Below are positions 23,862 to 31,988 of a stretch of 64,000 bases of DNA, piece by piece. The translations under genes and the position numbers were made by a program. Numbering within the stretch: position 1 is the first letter of the stretch; each line of letters starts with the position of its first letter. Source of the DNA: a virus; the IMG/VR virus record IMGVR_UViG_3300044800_000271, positions 39,529 to 103,528 of that record. One strand, written 5' to 3'. Below the pieces are notes generated by a model. It was not told the DNA's origin and did no database searches. It worked only from the letters and a program-made list of their open reading frames with translations.

Positions 23862-25856
23862 ATGATAAACGTTTTGCTCACCGTGGTGGCGATCCTGTCG
23901 GCTGCGGCCGGGGCCGCATATGCAGCCGCCCCGCGTTTTCGCAAAGGTCACGGCGTCAGCATCCTAATCCCATTCCGCTGCTCAGATAAATTTTCTTCCC
24001 GTGTAAGAAATGTTGAATGGCTTAAGAAGTACTGGGCCGCCCAGTTTCCGGGTGCCGAGATCATCCTGGGCGATGACTCGGGTGAACCTTTCTCCAAGTC
24101 GGCCGCAGTGAACAACGCGGCGTCCAAGGCAAGCGGCGACGTGTTTGTGATCGTAGATGCAGACGGATACGTTCCCGCCAACGCAGTTCTCCACTGTGTC
24201 AGGGAGATTCGCCGCGCACGGAAGAGGGGCCGCAGGCTGTGGTTCGTCCCCTACCGCAAGTTTTATCGTCTGACGGAGGAGGCGTCGTGTTTTCTGCTGG
24301 AATCCGACCCAGCATCGCCTTATGTGTTTCCCTCGCCTCCGGACGGGGACTCCATCTTGGGCGACACCGATCCCAACGTCGGGCATTGGTACGGGGCGAT
24401 GATCCAGATCATGCCCCGCGAAGCATTCGAGCTTGTGGGAGGCTGGGACGAACGTTTTTGTGTTGATGATTCAACTCAAATCCTTACACAGCAAGGCTGG
24501 AAATTCTACCAAGAATTAAGGGTCGGTGATGCAGTTTTGACTTTGAATCATAACACGGGGCTGAGCGAGTGGCAGCCTGTGAAAGCCGTCAACGTGTACT
24601 ATGGCCAGCATAAAATGTTGTCAATTGAAAGCAAAACTCATTCTTCGTTGACTACCATGAACCACAATTGGCCTATTATTTGTCGTCCAGATTACCGCTC
24701 CAAGACAGGTTGGGGCTCAAAAGAAGAAACCCGAGGCTGGGCGACTTCCAGCGGTTTTACCTCCGAGAGCATGGTTCCTATGGCGGCTCCGCACGCCACT
24801 CTTCCCGCTGTTGCAAAATATAGTGATGCAATTGTTGAATGTGTAGCATGGTTTTGGACTGAAGGTTCAATTAGCCGTCTGCGAAACGGGCATCACGGTC
24901 GCAATGTTGCTATTTCTCAGTCGATTGTTGTTAATCCTGATAAATGTGAACGTATACGAACGGTTTTAATCAAGGCTTTTGGAAAACCAAGCTCTTTTCC
25001 ACGCAGGGGGGCGTCTATTGCGCCTGATATTCCTCGTTGGAATGAACGTCCGGATCGAAGAAACGTAATTTTCAATTTGAATGCGGAAGCCGGATCGATC
25101 CTGCAAAAGTACGCCCCCAATCGTGTGCCGTCCCATGATTTCTTGCTGTCGTTAACAAAACCCCAACTTGACCTGTTTATCGAATGCTCCATTCTAGGGG
25201 ACGGTCACGTTAGGCCGAAAAATGGGGAAACAGCACTCGGGCAAAAAAATCCGGCTGCGATAGACACTTTTCAGTTCGCTTGTATCTTAGCCGGTCATTG
25301 CACATCCGTACATACGGAGAAAACGATAAAAGGCTACGACTATGGTATGACGGCCCTAAGAATACGCCAGCAAGACCGTTTCAAACTATGCAAGGGTAAG
25401 CACACTGCCGTAATGTTTGAAGGGGTCGTTTGGTGCCCCACAACCGAAAATAAAACATGGTTGGCAAGGCGTAAGGGCAAAACCTACTTTACAGGCAATA
25501 GCGGTTGGGGTGGCGAAGACCATGCTGCGATGCGTGCGATGGATACGCTTTACTGGACACACAAGACCCTGTCCAACCAAGTCTTGCATCTTTGGCATCC
25601 GCAAATCGGCCCACAGGGAGTGCGAGAATGGGTCCACTGGAAAGAGCGCATGTGGGAGCATCAGTCTGAGATTGGAGTGAACGACAAGCTTTCGCACCGC
25701 TACTATGCGGCGCAAGGCAAGCCGCCTATGATGCGCAAGCTGGTTGACGAGGGACATCACGAGCCCAAGCACCACCACCATCACGAGCCGCCCAAACCCA
25801 AGCACCATAAGCGCCGCCACCGCCATCACCATCACCACCACCGCCCCTCAGTCTAA
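23862..25856 (+). CDS. Glycosyltransferase with intein and His-rich tail
   Basis: The precursor is 664 residues; removal of a 347-residue intein leaves about 317. An N-terminal membrane or signal segment is followed by a GT-A fold glycosyltransferase (VSILIPFR, ILGDDSG, VIVDADGYVPANA with the DxD motif). The intein separates GWDERF from SGWGGEDHAAM, the conserved (F/W)GGED acceptor-site motif. The C-terminus is extremely His-rich (about 20 His in the last 40 residues), which may bind metal. Acts on surface or virion glycans together with the pyruvyltransferase, by inference. Confidence 0.85.
   Translation: MINVLLTVVAILSAAAGAAYAAAPRFRKGHGVSILIPFRCSDKFSSRVRNVEWLKKYWAAQFPGAEIILGDDSGEPFSKSAAVNNAASKASGDVFVIVDADGYVPANAVLHCVREIRRARKRGRRLWFVPYRKFYRLTEEASCFLLESDPASPYVFPSPPDGDSILGDTDPNVGHWYGAMIQIMPREAFELVGGWDERFCVDDSTQILTQQGWKFYQELRVGDAVLTLNHNTGLSEWQPVKAVNVYYGQHKMLSIESKTHSSLTTMNHNWPIICRPDYRSKTGWGSKEETRGWATSSGFTSESMVPMAAPHATLPAVAKYSDAIVECVAWFWTEGSISRLRNGHHGRNVAISQSIVVNPDKCERIRTVLIKAFGKPSSFPRRGASIAPDIPRWNERPDRRNVIFNLNAEAGSILQKYAPNRVPSHDFLLSLTKPQLDLFIECSILGDGHVRPKNGETALGQKNPAAIDTFQFACILAGHCTSVHTEKTIKGYDYGMTALRIRQQDRFKLCKGKHTAVMFEGVVWCPTTENKTWLARRKGKTYFTGNSGWGGEDHAAMRAMDTLYWTHKTLSNQVLHLWHPQIGPQGVREWVHWKERMWEHQSEIGVNDKLSHRYYAAQGKPPMMRKLVDEGHHEPKHHHHHEPPKPKHHKRRHRHHHHHHRPSV
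24459..25499 (+). mobile_element. Intein in glycosyltransferase (Cys1, LAGLIDADG type)
   Basis: The 347-residue element starts CVDDSTQILTQQGWKF and ends KTYFTGN before Ser. The penultimate residue is Gly instead of the usual His. LAGLIDADG-like motifs are VECVAWFWTEGS and FIECSILGDGHV. AT-rich composition contrasts with the exteins. Confidence 0.88.
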
Positions 25857-25887
25857 CTTTCAAACCCCTTTAGGAGGAGAAACACAG

Positions 25888-27783
25888 ATGCGATTTGAAT
25901 ACAGGTTCGGCAAGAAAGACGCCAAGTTCGATTCCACCGTACCACACATGAAGGACTATGTGCTGTCAACCTACGTCCCGCCGCCGTATGCCCAAAACAC
26001 CTGGGGCATTACGAACTGGGGCATGATGCTAAACGGACCCAATACCTACGGGGGCAAGGTTCCCGCGGCAGGATTGGGCGATTGCACCGTCGCCGCCTGC
26101 GGCCACGCCGAGCAGGTCTGGACGAAGGGCAAGACCACCCCTCCGGACAGCCTCATCCTAGCCAAGTACGAGCAGTGGGACGGCTATGTGCCGGGCAATC
26201 CGAATACCGATGAGGGCGGCGTCGAAAGCACCGTCATCAAGGACTGGTACAACCAGACGTTCGGCGGGCACGTGCTCGTGGCTTACGTCAGCCCGCAGCC
26301 CCAGAACTTCGGGCACGTCATGCATTCCATCGCGGAGTTCGGCGGCATCTACATCGGGTTACAATTGCCAAATTCGGCGATCACCCAGAACCAGAACGGC
26401 CAGATTTGGGATGTCGTCAAGAACGACGGCGGGATCGCAGGCGGACACGCTGTTTATTGTCTTTCGGGAGACACCGAAGTTTCCCTGCTGGACGGACGGG
26501 AGGTATCCATAAAGCAGGCACAAGAAGAGTTCAAAGATGAGTATTTTTGGGTCTATAGCTATGATTACGAAAAGGACAAACTAGTTCCCGGTAGGGCACA
26601 TAGCGTAAGAAAAACTAAAGAGAACGCTCCCGTGTACAGAGTTACCTTAGATTCTGGAGAATCTTTCAAGGCAACAAAAGACCACTCCTTTCAAATGCTG
26701 GATGGGACTTGGAAATTTCCAGAAGTCGGGGAATCTCTCGTTGGGCTGTATCGGTGGGACTGCAAAGGATATGAGAGGATTCGGATATCAAAATGGAGAG
26801 ATACCCAGTTTACCCACAAAATTATTGCTTCAGAACTTCCCAAACCTGAAATTCTCAGGCGCGATGCGGATGGCGTGGATCACGGTGGTTGGGTCGTGCA
26901 TCACAAGTTTAACCCAGAAACAAGCGACTTCAACCAACGGGACAATCGCCCGGAAATGCTGGAGTGGATGCGGTGGATGGACCATCAACTGTACCATTCT
27001 CAGAGTCCAGAGCGGCGAGAAATATCCCAACAAAATATGTCCAGATTGTGGGCAGACCCAGAATGGAGAGCCGCCAGCTTGTTGAGACTCGCTGAAAACG
27101 GTAAGAAAGCGACGGAGTTACTGAAGGCAGAGGGCAGATGTGGGTTTCAAGTGGTTGATAAAAGTATTCTCTCCGCTCAAGGAAAAGCGATTTGGCGAAA
27201 AAGTCTTGCTTTGGCGCGTACTCCTGAGGCCCTTGAAACTCTCTCGAAAACAAACAAAGAGAGATATCAGAACGATCCAGAATATCGGGCTCACTTGACC
27301 AAAATTAGCGAGCTTGGCGGTATCGCCTCCAACTTGTTTATCACAGATTGTCAGCGGAAAGCAAGAAGAATGAACGGCCTGAAATCTTGCTATGAAAAGT
27401 GGCACAAAGGCAAATTCAATACATTTGAGGCCTACTTGGATCACCACAGAAACGCGGCTGAGACCTCCCCCAACCATAAAGTGGTTTCGATAGAGTTCGC
27501 AGGATATGAGGACGTGTACGACCTTACGGTAGATGACTACCACAACTTTGCTTTGTCCGCTGGCGTTTTCGCCCATAATTGCCCCGCCTACCACGTCAAG
27601 GACACCATGGCGGGCGGCGCGACGACCATCACCTGCATCACGTGGGGCATGCTCCAGAAGATGACCCGAGCGTTCTGGGAGAAGTACTGCGACGAATCCC
27701 ACACGCTGCTGGGTGCCGCTTGGGACCCCGCGGGCTTCAACACGGCGCAGCTTAAGGCGGACCTAGCCACCGTAGCCGGGTAA
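25888..27783 (+). CDS. Papain-like cysteine protease with intein at the catalytic His
   Basis: The precursor is 631 residues; the spliced product is about 257. The N-extein carries LGDCTVAACGHAE (residues about 64-76), a papain-type catalytic Cys, and ends GIAGGHAVY, the catalytic His region; the intein follows three residues later, before CPAYHVKDTM. AGGAGGAG stands nine bases before the ATG. Splicing is therefore needed to rebuild the area around the active site. Possible roles are processing of virion or injected proteins, or attack on host proteins or peptides. Confidence 0.8.
   Translation: MRFEYRFGKKDAKFDSTVPHMKDYVLSTYVPPPYAQNTWGITNWGMMLNGPNTYGGKVPAAGLGDCTVAACGHAEQVWTKGKTTPPDSLILAKYEQWDGYVPGNPNTDEGGVESTVIKDWYNQTFGGHVLVAYVSPQPQNFGHVMHSIAEFGGIYIGLQLPNSAITQNQNGQIWDVVKNDGGIAGGHAVYCLSGDTEVSLLDGREVSIKQAQEEFKDEYFWVYSYDYEKDKLVPGRAHSVRKTKENAPVYRVTLDSGESFKATKDHSFQMLDGTWKFPEVGESLVGLYRWDCKGYERIRISKWRDTQFTHKIIASELPKPEILRRDADGVDHGGWVVHHKFNPETSDFNQRDNRPEMLEWMRWMDHQLYHSQSPERREISQQNMSRLWADPEWRAASLLRLAENGKKATELLKAEGRCGFQVVDKSILSAQGKAIWRKSLALARTPEALETLSKTNKERYQNDPEYRAHLTKISELGGIASNLFITDCQRKARRMNGLKSCYEKWHKGKFNTFEAYLDHHRNAAETSPNHKVVSIEFAGYEDVYDLTVDDYHNFALSAGVFAHNCPAYHVKDTMAGGATTITCITWGMLQKMTRAFWEKYCDESHTLLGAAWDPAGFNTAQLKADLATVAG
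26458..27579 (+). mobile_element. Intein in cysteine protease (Cys1, HNH type)
   Basis: The 374-residue element starts CLSGDTEVSLLDGREVS, has block B TKDHSFQM, and ends SAGVFAHN before Cys. An HNH-like endonuclease core is visible near residues 140-185 (GGWVVHHKFNPETSD, NRPEMLEWMRWMDHQLYH), so the homing enzyme differs in class from the other three inteins. Confidence 0.88.
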
Positions 27784-27788
27784 ACTGT

Positions 27789-27817
27789 TTGCTTTTTGTT
27801 TCCTGTCCGCCTATAAT
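27789..27817 (+). promoter_or_regulatory. Sigma70-like promoter giving a leaderless start
   Basis: TTGCTT (27789-27794), 17-base spacer, TATAAT (27812-27817). The ATG of the next gene follows after five bases, at the expected transcription start. Confidence 0.7.
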
Positions 27818-27822
27818 GAGGC

Positions 27823-28122
27823 ATGCGCCGAATCCTCGCATGGCTGAAGCGATACTTTGGCTGGAACCATCCGCCGCTTACGGCCCTGCCGCCCGAGAAC
27901 CTCCGGGACTCCCTGCGCTACCACAACTGGGCGCAAAGACCGGAGGTGGACAGCGAGTGCGGCCGCGCCCATCCGATGTTCCTCCTGCGGTCCTACGGCG
28001 GCAAGAAGGAACAGCTTAGCGTGGACACCGAGGCCCGCTCGGTCAACTACTACGTCTTGGTCCGGGAGTTCGGCGGCAAGCCGGAGCGCTTGGACGATCT
28101 GGACATCCGGCCCAAGTCCTAA
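27823..28122 (+). CDS. Small protein, probably leaderless mRNA
   Basis: The 99-residue protein (MRRILAWLKRYFGWNHPP...) has an amphipathic basic N-terminus and no recognised family. No ribosome site precedes the ATG; a consensus promoter ends five bases upstream, so translation probably starts at the mRNA 5' end. Confidence 0.7.
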   Translation: MRRILAWLKRYFGWNHPPLTALPPENLRDSLRYHNWAQRPEVDSECGRAHPMFLLRSYGGKKEQLSVDTEARSVNYYVLVREFGGKPERLDDLDIRPKS

Positions 28123-28156
28123 CCGGACTTTCAACGCCATAGTTGGGGAGCAACCT

Positions 28157-28348
28157 ATGTTTGTCATCCAGCTTATAGTTATCCTGACGGTAATCGGCCT
28201 GCTGCTGTACTTGGTGAACCGCTACGTTCCCATGGAAGCCCCGATCAAGAAAATCCTGAACGTCGTCGTCTTCATCGCCCTCGTGCTGTGGCTTTTGGAA
28301 GTCTTTGGGGTTTTGGGGCTTATGTCCAATATCCATTTCGGGCGTTGA
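28157..28348 (+). CDS. Two-helix membrane protein, Thivi_2564-like
   Basis: The 63-residue protein has two membrane helices joined by NRYVPMEAPIKKILN, a pattern shared with small bacterial and phage membrane proteins of the Thivi_2564 type. GGGGAG lies nine bases upstream. It could be a holin or an envelope factor. Confidence 0.65.
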   Translation: MFVIQLIVILTVIGLLLYLVNRYVPMEAPIKKILNVVVFIALVLWLLEVFGVLGLMSNIHFGR

Positions 28349-28436
28349 ACCTCAACTTTTCCGACTTTAGCGACCCTATAAGAGTGCTCGATTCATCGGG
28401 TAGAATTCTGGGCCGAACGAGCGTTGAGGAGCTATT

Positions 28437-28598
28437 ATGCATCCATCTTATACACACGTTTCGATAGCGTTGTTCCTGCAAGTCGCAGGCACCGTGCTTT
28501 TCATACTCGCAGGTCTGGGGCTTCCGGAACCGGCCCGTTTCCGTTTCATCGGATGGGGCTTGGCTTGCTGGGGCCTTTCATTCCTTCTGCCGTATTAA
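28437..28598 (+). CDS. Small two-helix membrane protein
   Basis: The 53-residue frame has two hydrophobic segments (VSIALFLQVAGTVLFILAG and FIGWGLACWGLSFLL). A GAGGAG site precedes the ATG. A holin-like or envelope function is possible. Confidence 0.6.
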   Translation: MHPSYTHVSIALFLQVAGTVLFILAGLGLPEPARFRFIGWGLACWGLSFLLPY

Positions 28599-28602
28599 GC
28601 TC

Positions 28603-28630
28603 TTGACTTTTCCGGCTTTCGCGGTATTAT
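28603..28630 (+). promoter_or_regulatory. Sigma70-like promoter
   Basis: TTGACT (28603-28608), 16-base spacer, TATTAT (28625-28630). The spacer CTTTTCCGGCTTTCGCG is closely repeated near 28355 as CTTTTCCGACTTTAGCG before the previous gene, so the two regions share an element. Confidence 0.6.
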
Positions 28631-28633
28631 GAT

Positions 28634-28752
28634 AGGAGAGGCGAGGAAGCTTTACGAGGCTTCCAGAAGCCCTACGGGGTTCCTCTCCTTGATCTTCCGA
28701 AAGGAGAACATATGCGATTAGCTCCGTATTAGTGCTACAGGAGAGCACGCAT
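28634..28752 (+). promoter_or_regulatory. Structured leader with a six-residue leader peptide
   Basis: GGAGAGG (28634-28640) can pair with CCTCTCC (28681-28687), enclosing hairpin GGAAGC/GCTTCC. Then an AAAGGAG site drives ATG at 28712, reading MRLAPY and a stop at 28732. The main gene's AGGAGAG site follows at once. The arrangement resembles attenuation leaders. Confidence 0.45.
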
Positions 28753-29424
28753 ATGTTTCCCAAACTACTTCGGAAGGTCAATTCCTTCCTTCGCAATACC
28801 CCCATCCGTAAACCCGACGAACTCATCGAAGTCAATGATGACTACTGGGAGGGTCTTTGGGACGACAGCAAAGACCCGTGGTACACCCACGTCTACTGGG
28901 CTGTCTATCGCTTCTTTGCCAACACCAAGGTCTTCCACCCCCGCGACATTTACTACGACATCAAGTACTTTATCCAGCGCGGCCGTAGGGGCTGGTCTGA
29001 TCGCGACGCTTGGAGCATCGACTGGTACCTCTGCGAGCCCACGATGATGCCCGCCTTCCTCCGCCGCCTCAAGGCGCACAAGCACGGCACGCCCATGACC
29101 ATGTTCCCCACGGAGGCCGAATACATTCAATCCGATGGTAATCCCACGGAAGAGGCCCACGAGATCGCCATTCGCAACTGGGACGCCACAATGGACAAGA
29201 TGATTGCCGGGTTCGAGGCCGCGTGGCGCATCAACGACGGCCTGTACGAGAAGGAGCTTGGCGAATACCCCATGGATCGCCCCGAGGGCGTAACTAAGGA
29301 AGAATGGTGCAAGGTCAGCGACGACCGCTACAAGGCCAGCCGCCTTCTTGAGGAACGGGATCAGAAAATCTTCGAGGAAGGACTGGCGTGTTTTACGAAA
29401 TCGTTCTTTTCGCTTTGGGATTAG
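28753..29424 (+). CDS. Conserved phage protein of unknown function
   Basis: The 223-residue protein begins MFPKLLRKVNSFLRN after an AGGAGAG site. It has an aromatic core (WYTHVYWAVYRFF, GWSDRDAWSIDWYLCEPTM) of a kind that recurs in hypothetical proteins of large phages. The structured leader upstream suggests regulated expression. No enzymatic motif is evident. Confidence 0.7.
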   Translation: MFPKLLRKVNSFLRNTPIRKPDELIEVNDDYWEGLWDDSKDPWYTHVYWAVYRFFANTKVFHPRDIYYDIKYFIQRGRRGWSDRDAWSIDWYLCEPTMMPAFLRRLKAHKHGTPMTMFPTEAEYIQSDGNPTEEAHEIAIRNWDATMDKMIAGFEAAWRINDGLYEKELGEYPMDRPEGVTKEEWCKVSDDRYKASRLLEERDQKIFEEGLACFTKSFFSLWD

Positions 29425-29429
29425 CATGC

Positions 29430-29458
29430 TAGTCAAAATCGCCCCGATGCGGTATACT
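29430..29458 (+). promoter_or_regulatory. TAGCNA-class promoter
   Basis: TAGTCA (29430-29435), AAA directly after it, 17-base spacer, TATACT (29453-29458). It lies just before the gene at 29474. Confidence 0.6.
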
Positions 29459-29473
29459 GTGGGTGGAGGGACC

Positions 29474-29869
29474 GTGGTAAGAAAGCAGACCTGCCGGGAA
29501 TGTGAACGGGAGTTTAGCCCTGCGCCGGACAAGCTCGGTCCCATTGACGTGTGTCCGCGGTGCGAGACGGAAGACGTGCCCCTCACCATGGCCAAAGTAT
29601 CGTGGGAAGGCAAGCATACCCCCATCATCGAATTGACAGACGACCGTCTTGCTGCGAAGTACTTCAACGGAGCGCAGAAGCGGCTTGGGGCTTCGGTTGT
29701 CAGAGCATTCAGCGCCGCCAGCGACGCAGAAACACAAGCCAAAATTGAACGGCACAAACTCGCCTGGAAAGAGCGGGAAGAGCGAGAGGCTGAGGAAAGT
29801 CCGAAACGAACTCGCGATTTTGTTGATGGCAAGGTGACCGGGTTCGATTTGGCGGGGAACAAGCCATGA
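29474..29869 (+). CDS. Zinc-ribbon protein of unknown function
   Basis: The 131-residue product starts at GTG 29474, four bases after GGAGGG; earlier in-frame codons lie upstream of the promoter. It has a CREC...CPRC ribbon at residues 6-34 and a charged helical tail. The stop overlaps the next ATG. Confidence 0.65.
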   Translation: MVRKQTCRECEREFSPAPDKLGPIDVCPRCETEDVPLTMAKVSWEGKHTPIIELTDDRLAAKYFNGAQKRLGASVVRAFSAASDAETQAKIERHKLAWKEREEREAEESPKRTRDFVDGKVTGFDLAGNKP

Positions 29870-29997
29870 AAAAGCATAAGATCAGCAACGCCTATGATGT
29901 GTACCATTTTTTGCATGAGCACCCGAAGCTCATGTTGGAGGAACGTAACGAGGTCTCACCCGAGGAAGCCGTTAGACTTGAAGCGGTGGCATTTTGA
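29866..29997 (+). CDS. Small protein, possibly truncated
   Basis: A 43-residue frame (MKKHKISNAYDVYHFLHEH...) overlaps the upstream stop. It ends just where endonuclease-tail coding begins in another frame, so its C-terminus may have been replaced. Confidence 0.45.
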   Translation: MKKHKISNAYDVYHFLHEHPKLMLEERNEVSPEEAVRLEAVAF

Positions 29998-30118
29998 GAA
30001 CTGCAAGGCTTTGGGTGTCGAACGAAAGCTGTATACTTGTCCGCACCGCGGGGTCAGCAAAGCACCGCCGGGGGTGATGCGGCACCATTTCGACAATTGC
30101 AAACTGAGGATGAAATGA
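29966..30118 (+). pseudogene. C-terminal remnant of a homing endonuclease
   Basis: An open stretch reads KPLDLKRWHFENCK, then CPHRGVSKAPPGVMRHHFDNCK. The WHF(E/D)NCK and CPH elements are typical of the C-terminal zinc tails of phage homing endonucleases. The catalytic part is missing. The stop overlaps the next gene's ATG. Confidence 0.55.
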
Positions 30119-31905
30119 ACAAGGAAAACACCAAGCGTTTGCTGGAAGCCTTCCCCGTGCTGTACCAAGACTACTACAGCCCGATGACCCAGACCTGCAT
30201 GTGCTGGGGCTTTTCATGCGGCGATGGCTGGTTTGGCATAATCTGGAACCTTTCCGAGGCGATCAATGCCGAGATGGGGTATGACAGCGCCTTTCCCGGC
30301 CTTTGGCTGCTCTTCAAAAAGCGGCTTTCCGTGCGCTGGAACCGCCTTGTTTATCGGCTGTCTCCCGTAACGCGGAACACGCGGGAAACTCTGGGCGCGG
30401 GCACCAAGGACGATCCCTGCCGCTTTGTCGTGCACGAAGGAAAGCCAGCTTGGGACGAACGCATCATACAGGCCGTTTTCGGCAAGCACCGCAAGGCCGG
30501 GAACTTCAATATCACGCGCCTCGGGCTGAAAAATCTCGCCTGGTTCCCGTCCACGGGGCTGGCGGTGGACCAAGTCAAGGAAAAGTTCGGCTGCTACGAT
30601 GAAAAAACGGAAACCCTTACAAAGGGTGGTTGGAAGCTTTTCTCGTCATTAACGATGGAAGACGATCTGGCTACGCTGGATGAACACGGATTTCTCGTCT
30701 ATCAAAAGCCAAATGATTTGATCGCCTATGATTACGCTGGACCCATGTACTTTCTTGAGTCTCGTGGGGTAGATTTGCTTGTCACTCCCAACCATCGCCT
30801 TTATTTAGCCAAGGCTCCGTTCTGGTTTGGAAGGTACCTACCCCCGCTTGTAAAACGGATTTATCCGCTTGGCTTTCATCTTCCCCATGAGTTTTTTGGA
30901 AAAAAGAAAGACATGCAAAAGGGCGCTTTGTGGCTGGGGCGGCAACAGGATGAATTCCTTTTGCCCGAATATCGTCGATCCAATCAAACTCGAAATCCTT
31001 TCCGGTCGGACGGAACCCTTATGACCCGCGGGTACATTCGGGAAGTGCGAAGCGTGCCCATGGGGGCGTGGTTGACTTTTCTTGGCTGGTATGTGGCTGA
31101 GGGCTGTTGCTCTTCTGATCAGATCAACATATCTCAAATCAGCATAAGCGCCAACAATGCGGATGGGGGTATTGAGAGGCAGACAGTCGAAGCGGCCATC
31201 AAAGCCATAGGCTATGATCCGATCCCAAGCATGGAAGACAAATCGGCGGTCGTTTATAATTTTTATGATGCGCAGCTAGCCCCTTGGCTTTTGGACGAAT
31301 GTGGGCATTTTGCCGAGAACAAACATGTTCCGTCTTTTATCAAGGAACTGCCCCCGGACCAGATACGGATTTTTCTGGATGCCTTATTCGCTGGAGATGG
31401 GCACAAAGCCCGCACCGCGCATACCTTGTATACTGTATCTCCAAAATTGTCAGATGATGCGACTGAGTTGATTTTGAAAGCGGGGGATGTCGCTGACGTG
31501 GATACCCGTCCGCCAAGCACTACTGTTTTAAGAAACGGACGAGTTATTAAAGGTAACTTTCCCTGTTTTTGTATTAGCTGGATGAAGAAAAGCTTTCGGC
31601 ATACCGTGCCAGCGAACGCCAAGGAGGGGTGGTTGGGGTACACAGGTAAGGTGCACTGCGCCACTGTTCCAAACGGACTACTATACGTGCGGCGAAACGG
31701 GAAATCTGTATGGAGTGGAAACAGCCTCAGATTCTACTGCTCTTGCAATGACAAAATCCGCTCCTTCATCAGGGAAGCGGAAAGGCTTTCGGGAATCACC
31801 TGCGAGGCGTGCGGCAAGCCCGGCAAGCTCGGGCAGCGGGGCGGATGGTATTCGACGCTTTGCCCCGCATGCGCCCCGGAAGGATGGAAGGACGAGAGCG
31901 GATAA
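30115..31905 (+). CDS. VKEKFG-family zinc protein with intein
   Basis: The precursor is 596 residues; splicing leaves about 219. The exteins join as QVKEKFG plus SLRFYCSC, a motif widely shared by phage and bacterial proteins of unknown function, followed by zinc-ribbon Cys pairs (CEACG...CPAC). ATG 30115 overlaps the upstream stop. The intein interrupts the most conserved motif. Role unknown. Confidence 0.75.
   Translation: MNKENTKRLLEAFPVLYQDYYSPMTQTCMCWGFSCGDGWFGIIWNLSEAINAEMGYDSAFPGLWLLFKKRLSVRWNRLVYRLSPVTRNTRETLGAGTKDDPCRFVVHEGKPAWDERIIQAVFGKHRKAGNFNITRLGLKNLAWFPSTGLAVDQVKEKFGCYDEKTETLTKGGWKLFSSLTMEDDLATLDEHGFLVYQKPNDLIAYDYAGPMYFLESRGVDLLVTPNHRLYLAKAPFWFGRYLPPLVKRIYPLGFHLPHEFFGKKKDMQKGALWLGRQQDEFLLPEYRRSNQTRNPFRSDGTLMTRGYIREVRSVPMGAWLTFLGWYVAEGCCSSDQINISQISISANNADGGIERQTVEAAIKAIGYDPIPSMEDKSAVVYNFYDAQLAPWLLDECGHFAENKHVPSFIKELPPDQIRIFLDALFAGDGHKARTAHTLYTVSPKLSDDATELILKAGDVADVDTRPPSTTVLRNGRVIKGNFPCFCISWMKKSFRHTVPANAKEGWLGYTGKVHCATVPNGLLYVRRNGKSVWSGNSLRFYCSCNDKIRSFIREAERLSGITCEACGKPGKLGQRGGWYSTLCPACAPEGWKDESG
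30592..31722 (+). mobile_element. Intein in VKEKFG-family protein (Cys1, LAGLIDADG type)
   Basis: The 377-residue element starts CYDEKTETLTKGGWKLF and ends KSVWSGN before Ser, again with Gly as penultimate residue. LAGLIDADG motifs are LTFLGWYVAEGC and FLDALFAGDGH. Block B holds TPNHRLYL. Confidence 0.88.
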
Positions 31906-31988
31906 AACCCGACGCGCCAAGGAATGCGGGAAAGTTGTTCCGTGCGCCGACTGCGAAGACATCGGCGCAACGATGAAGAAGATCGGGC

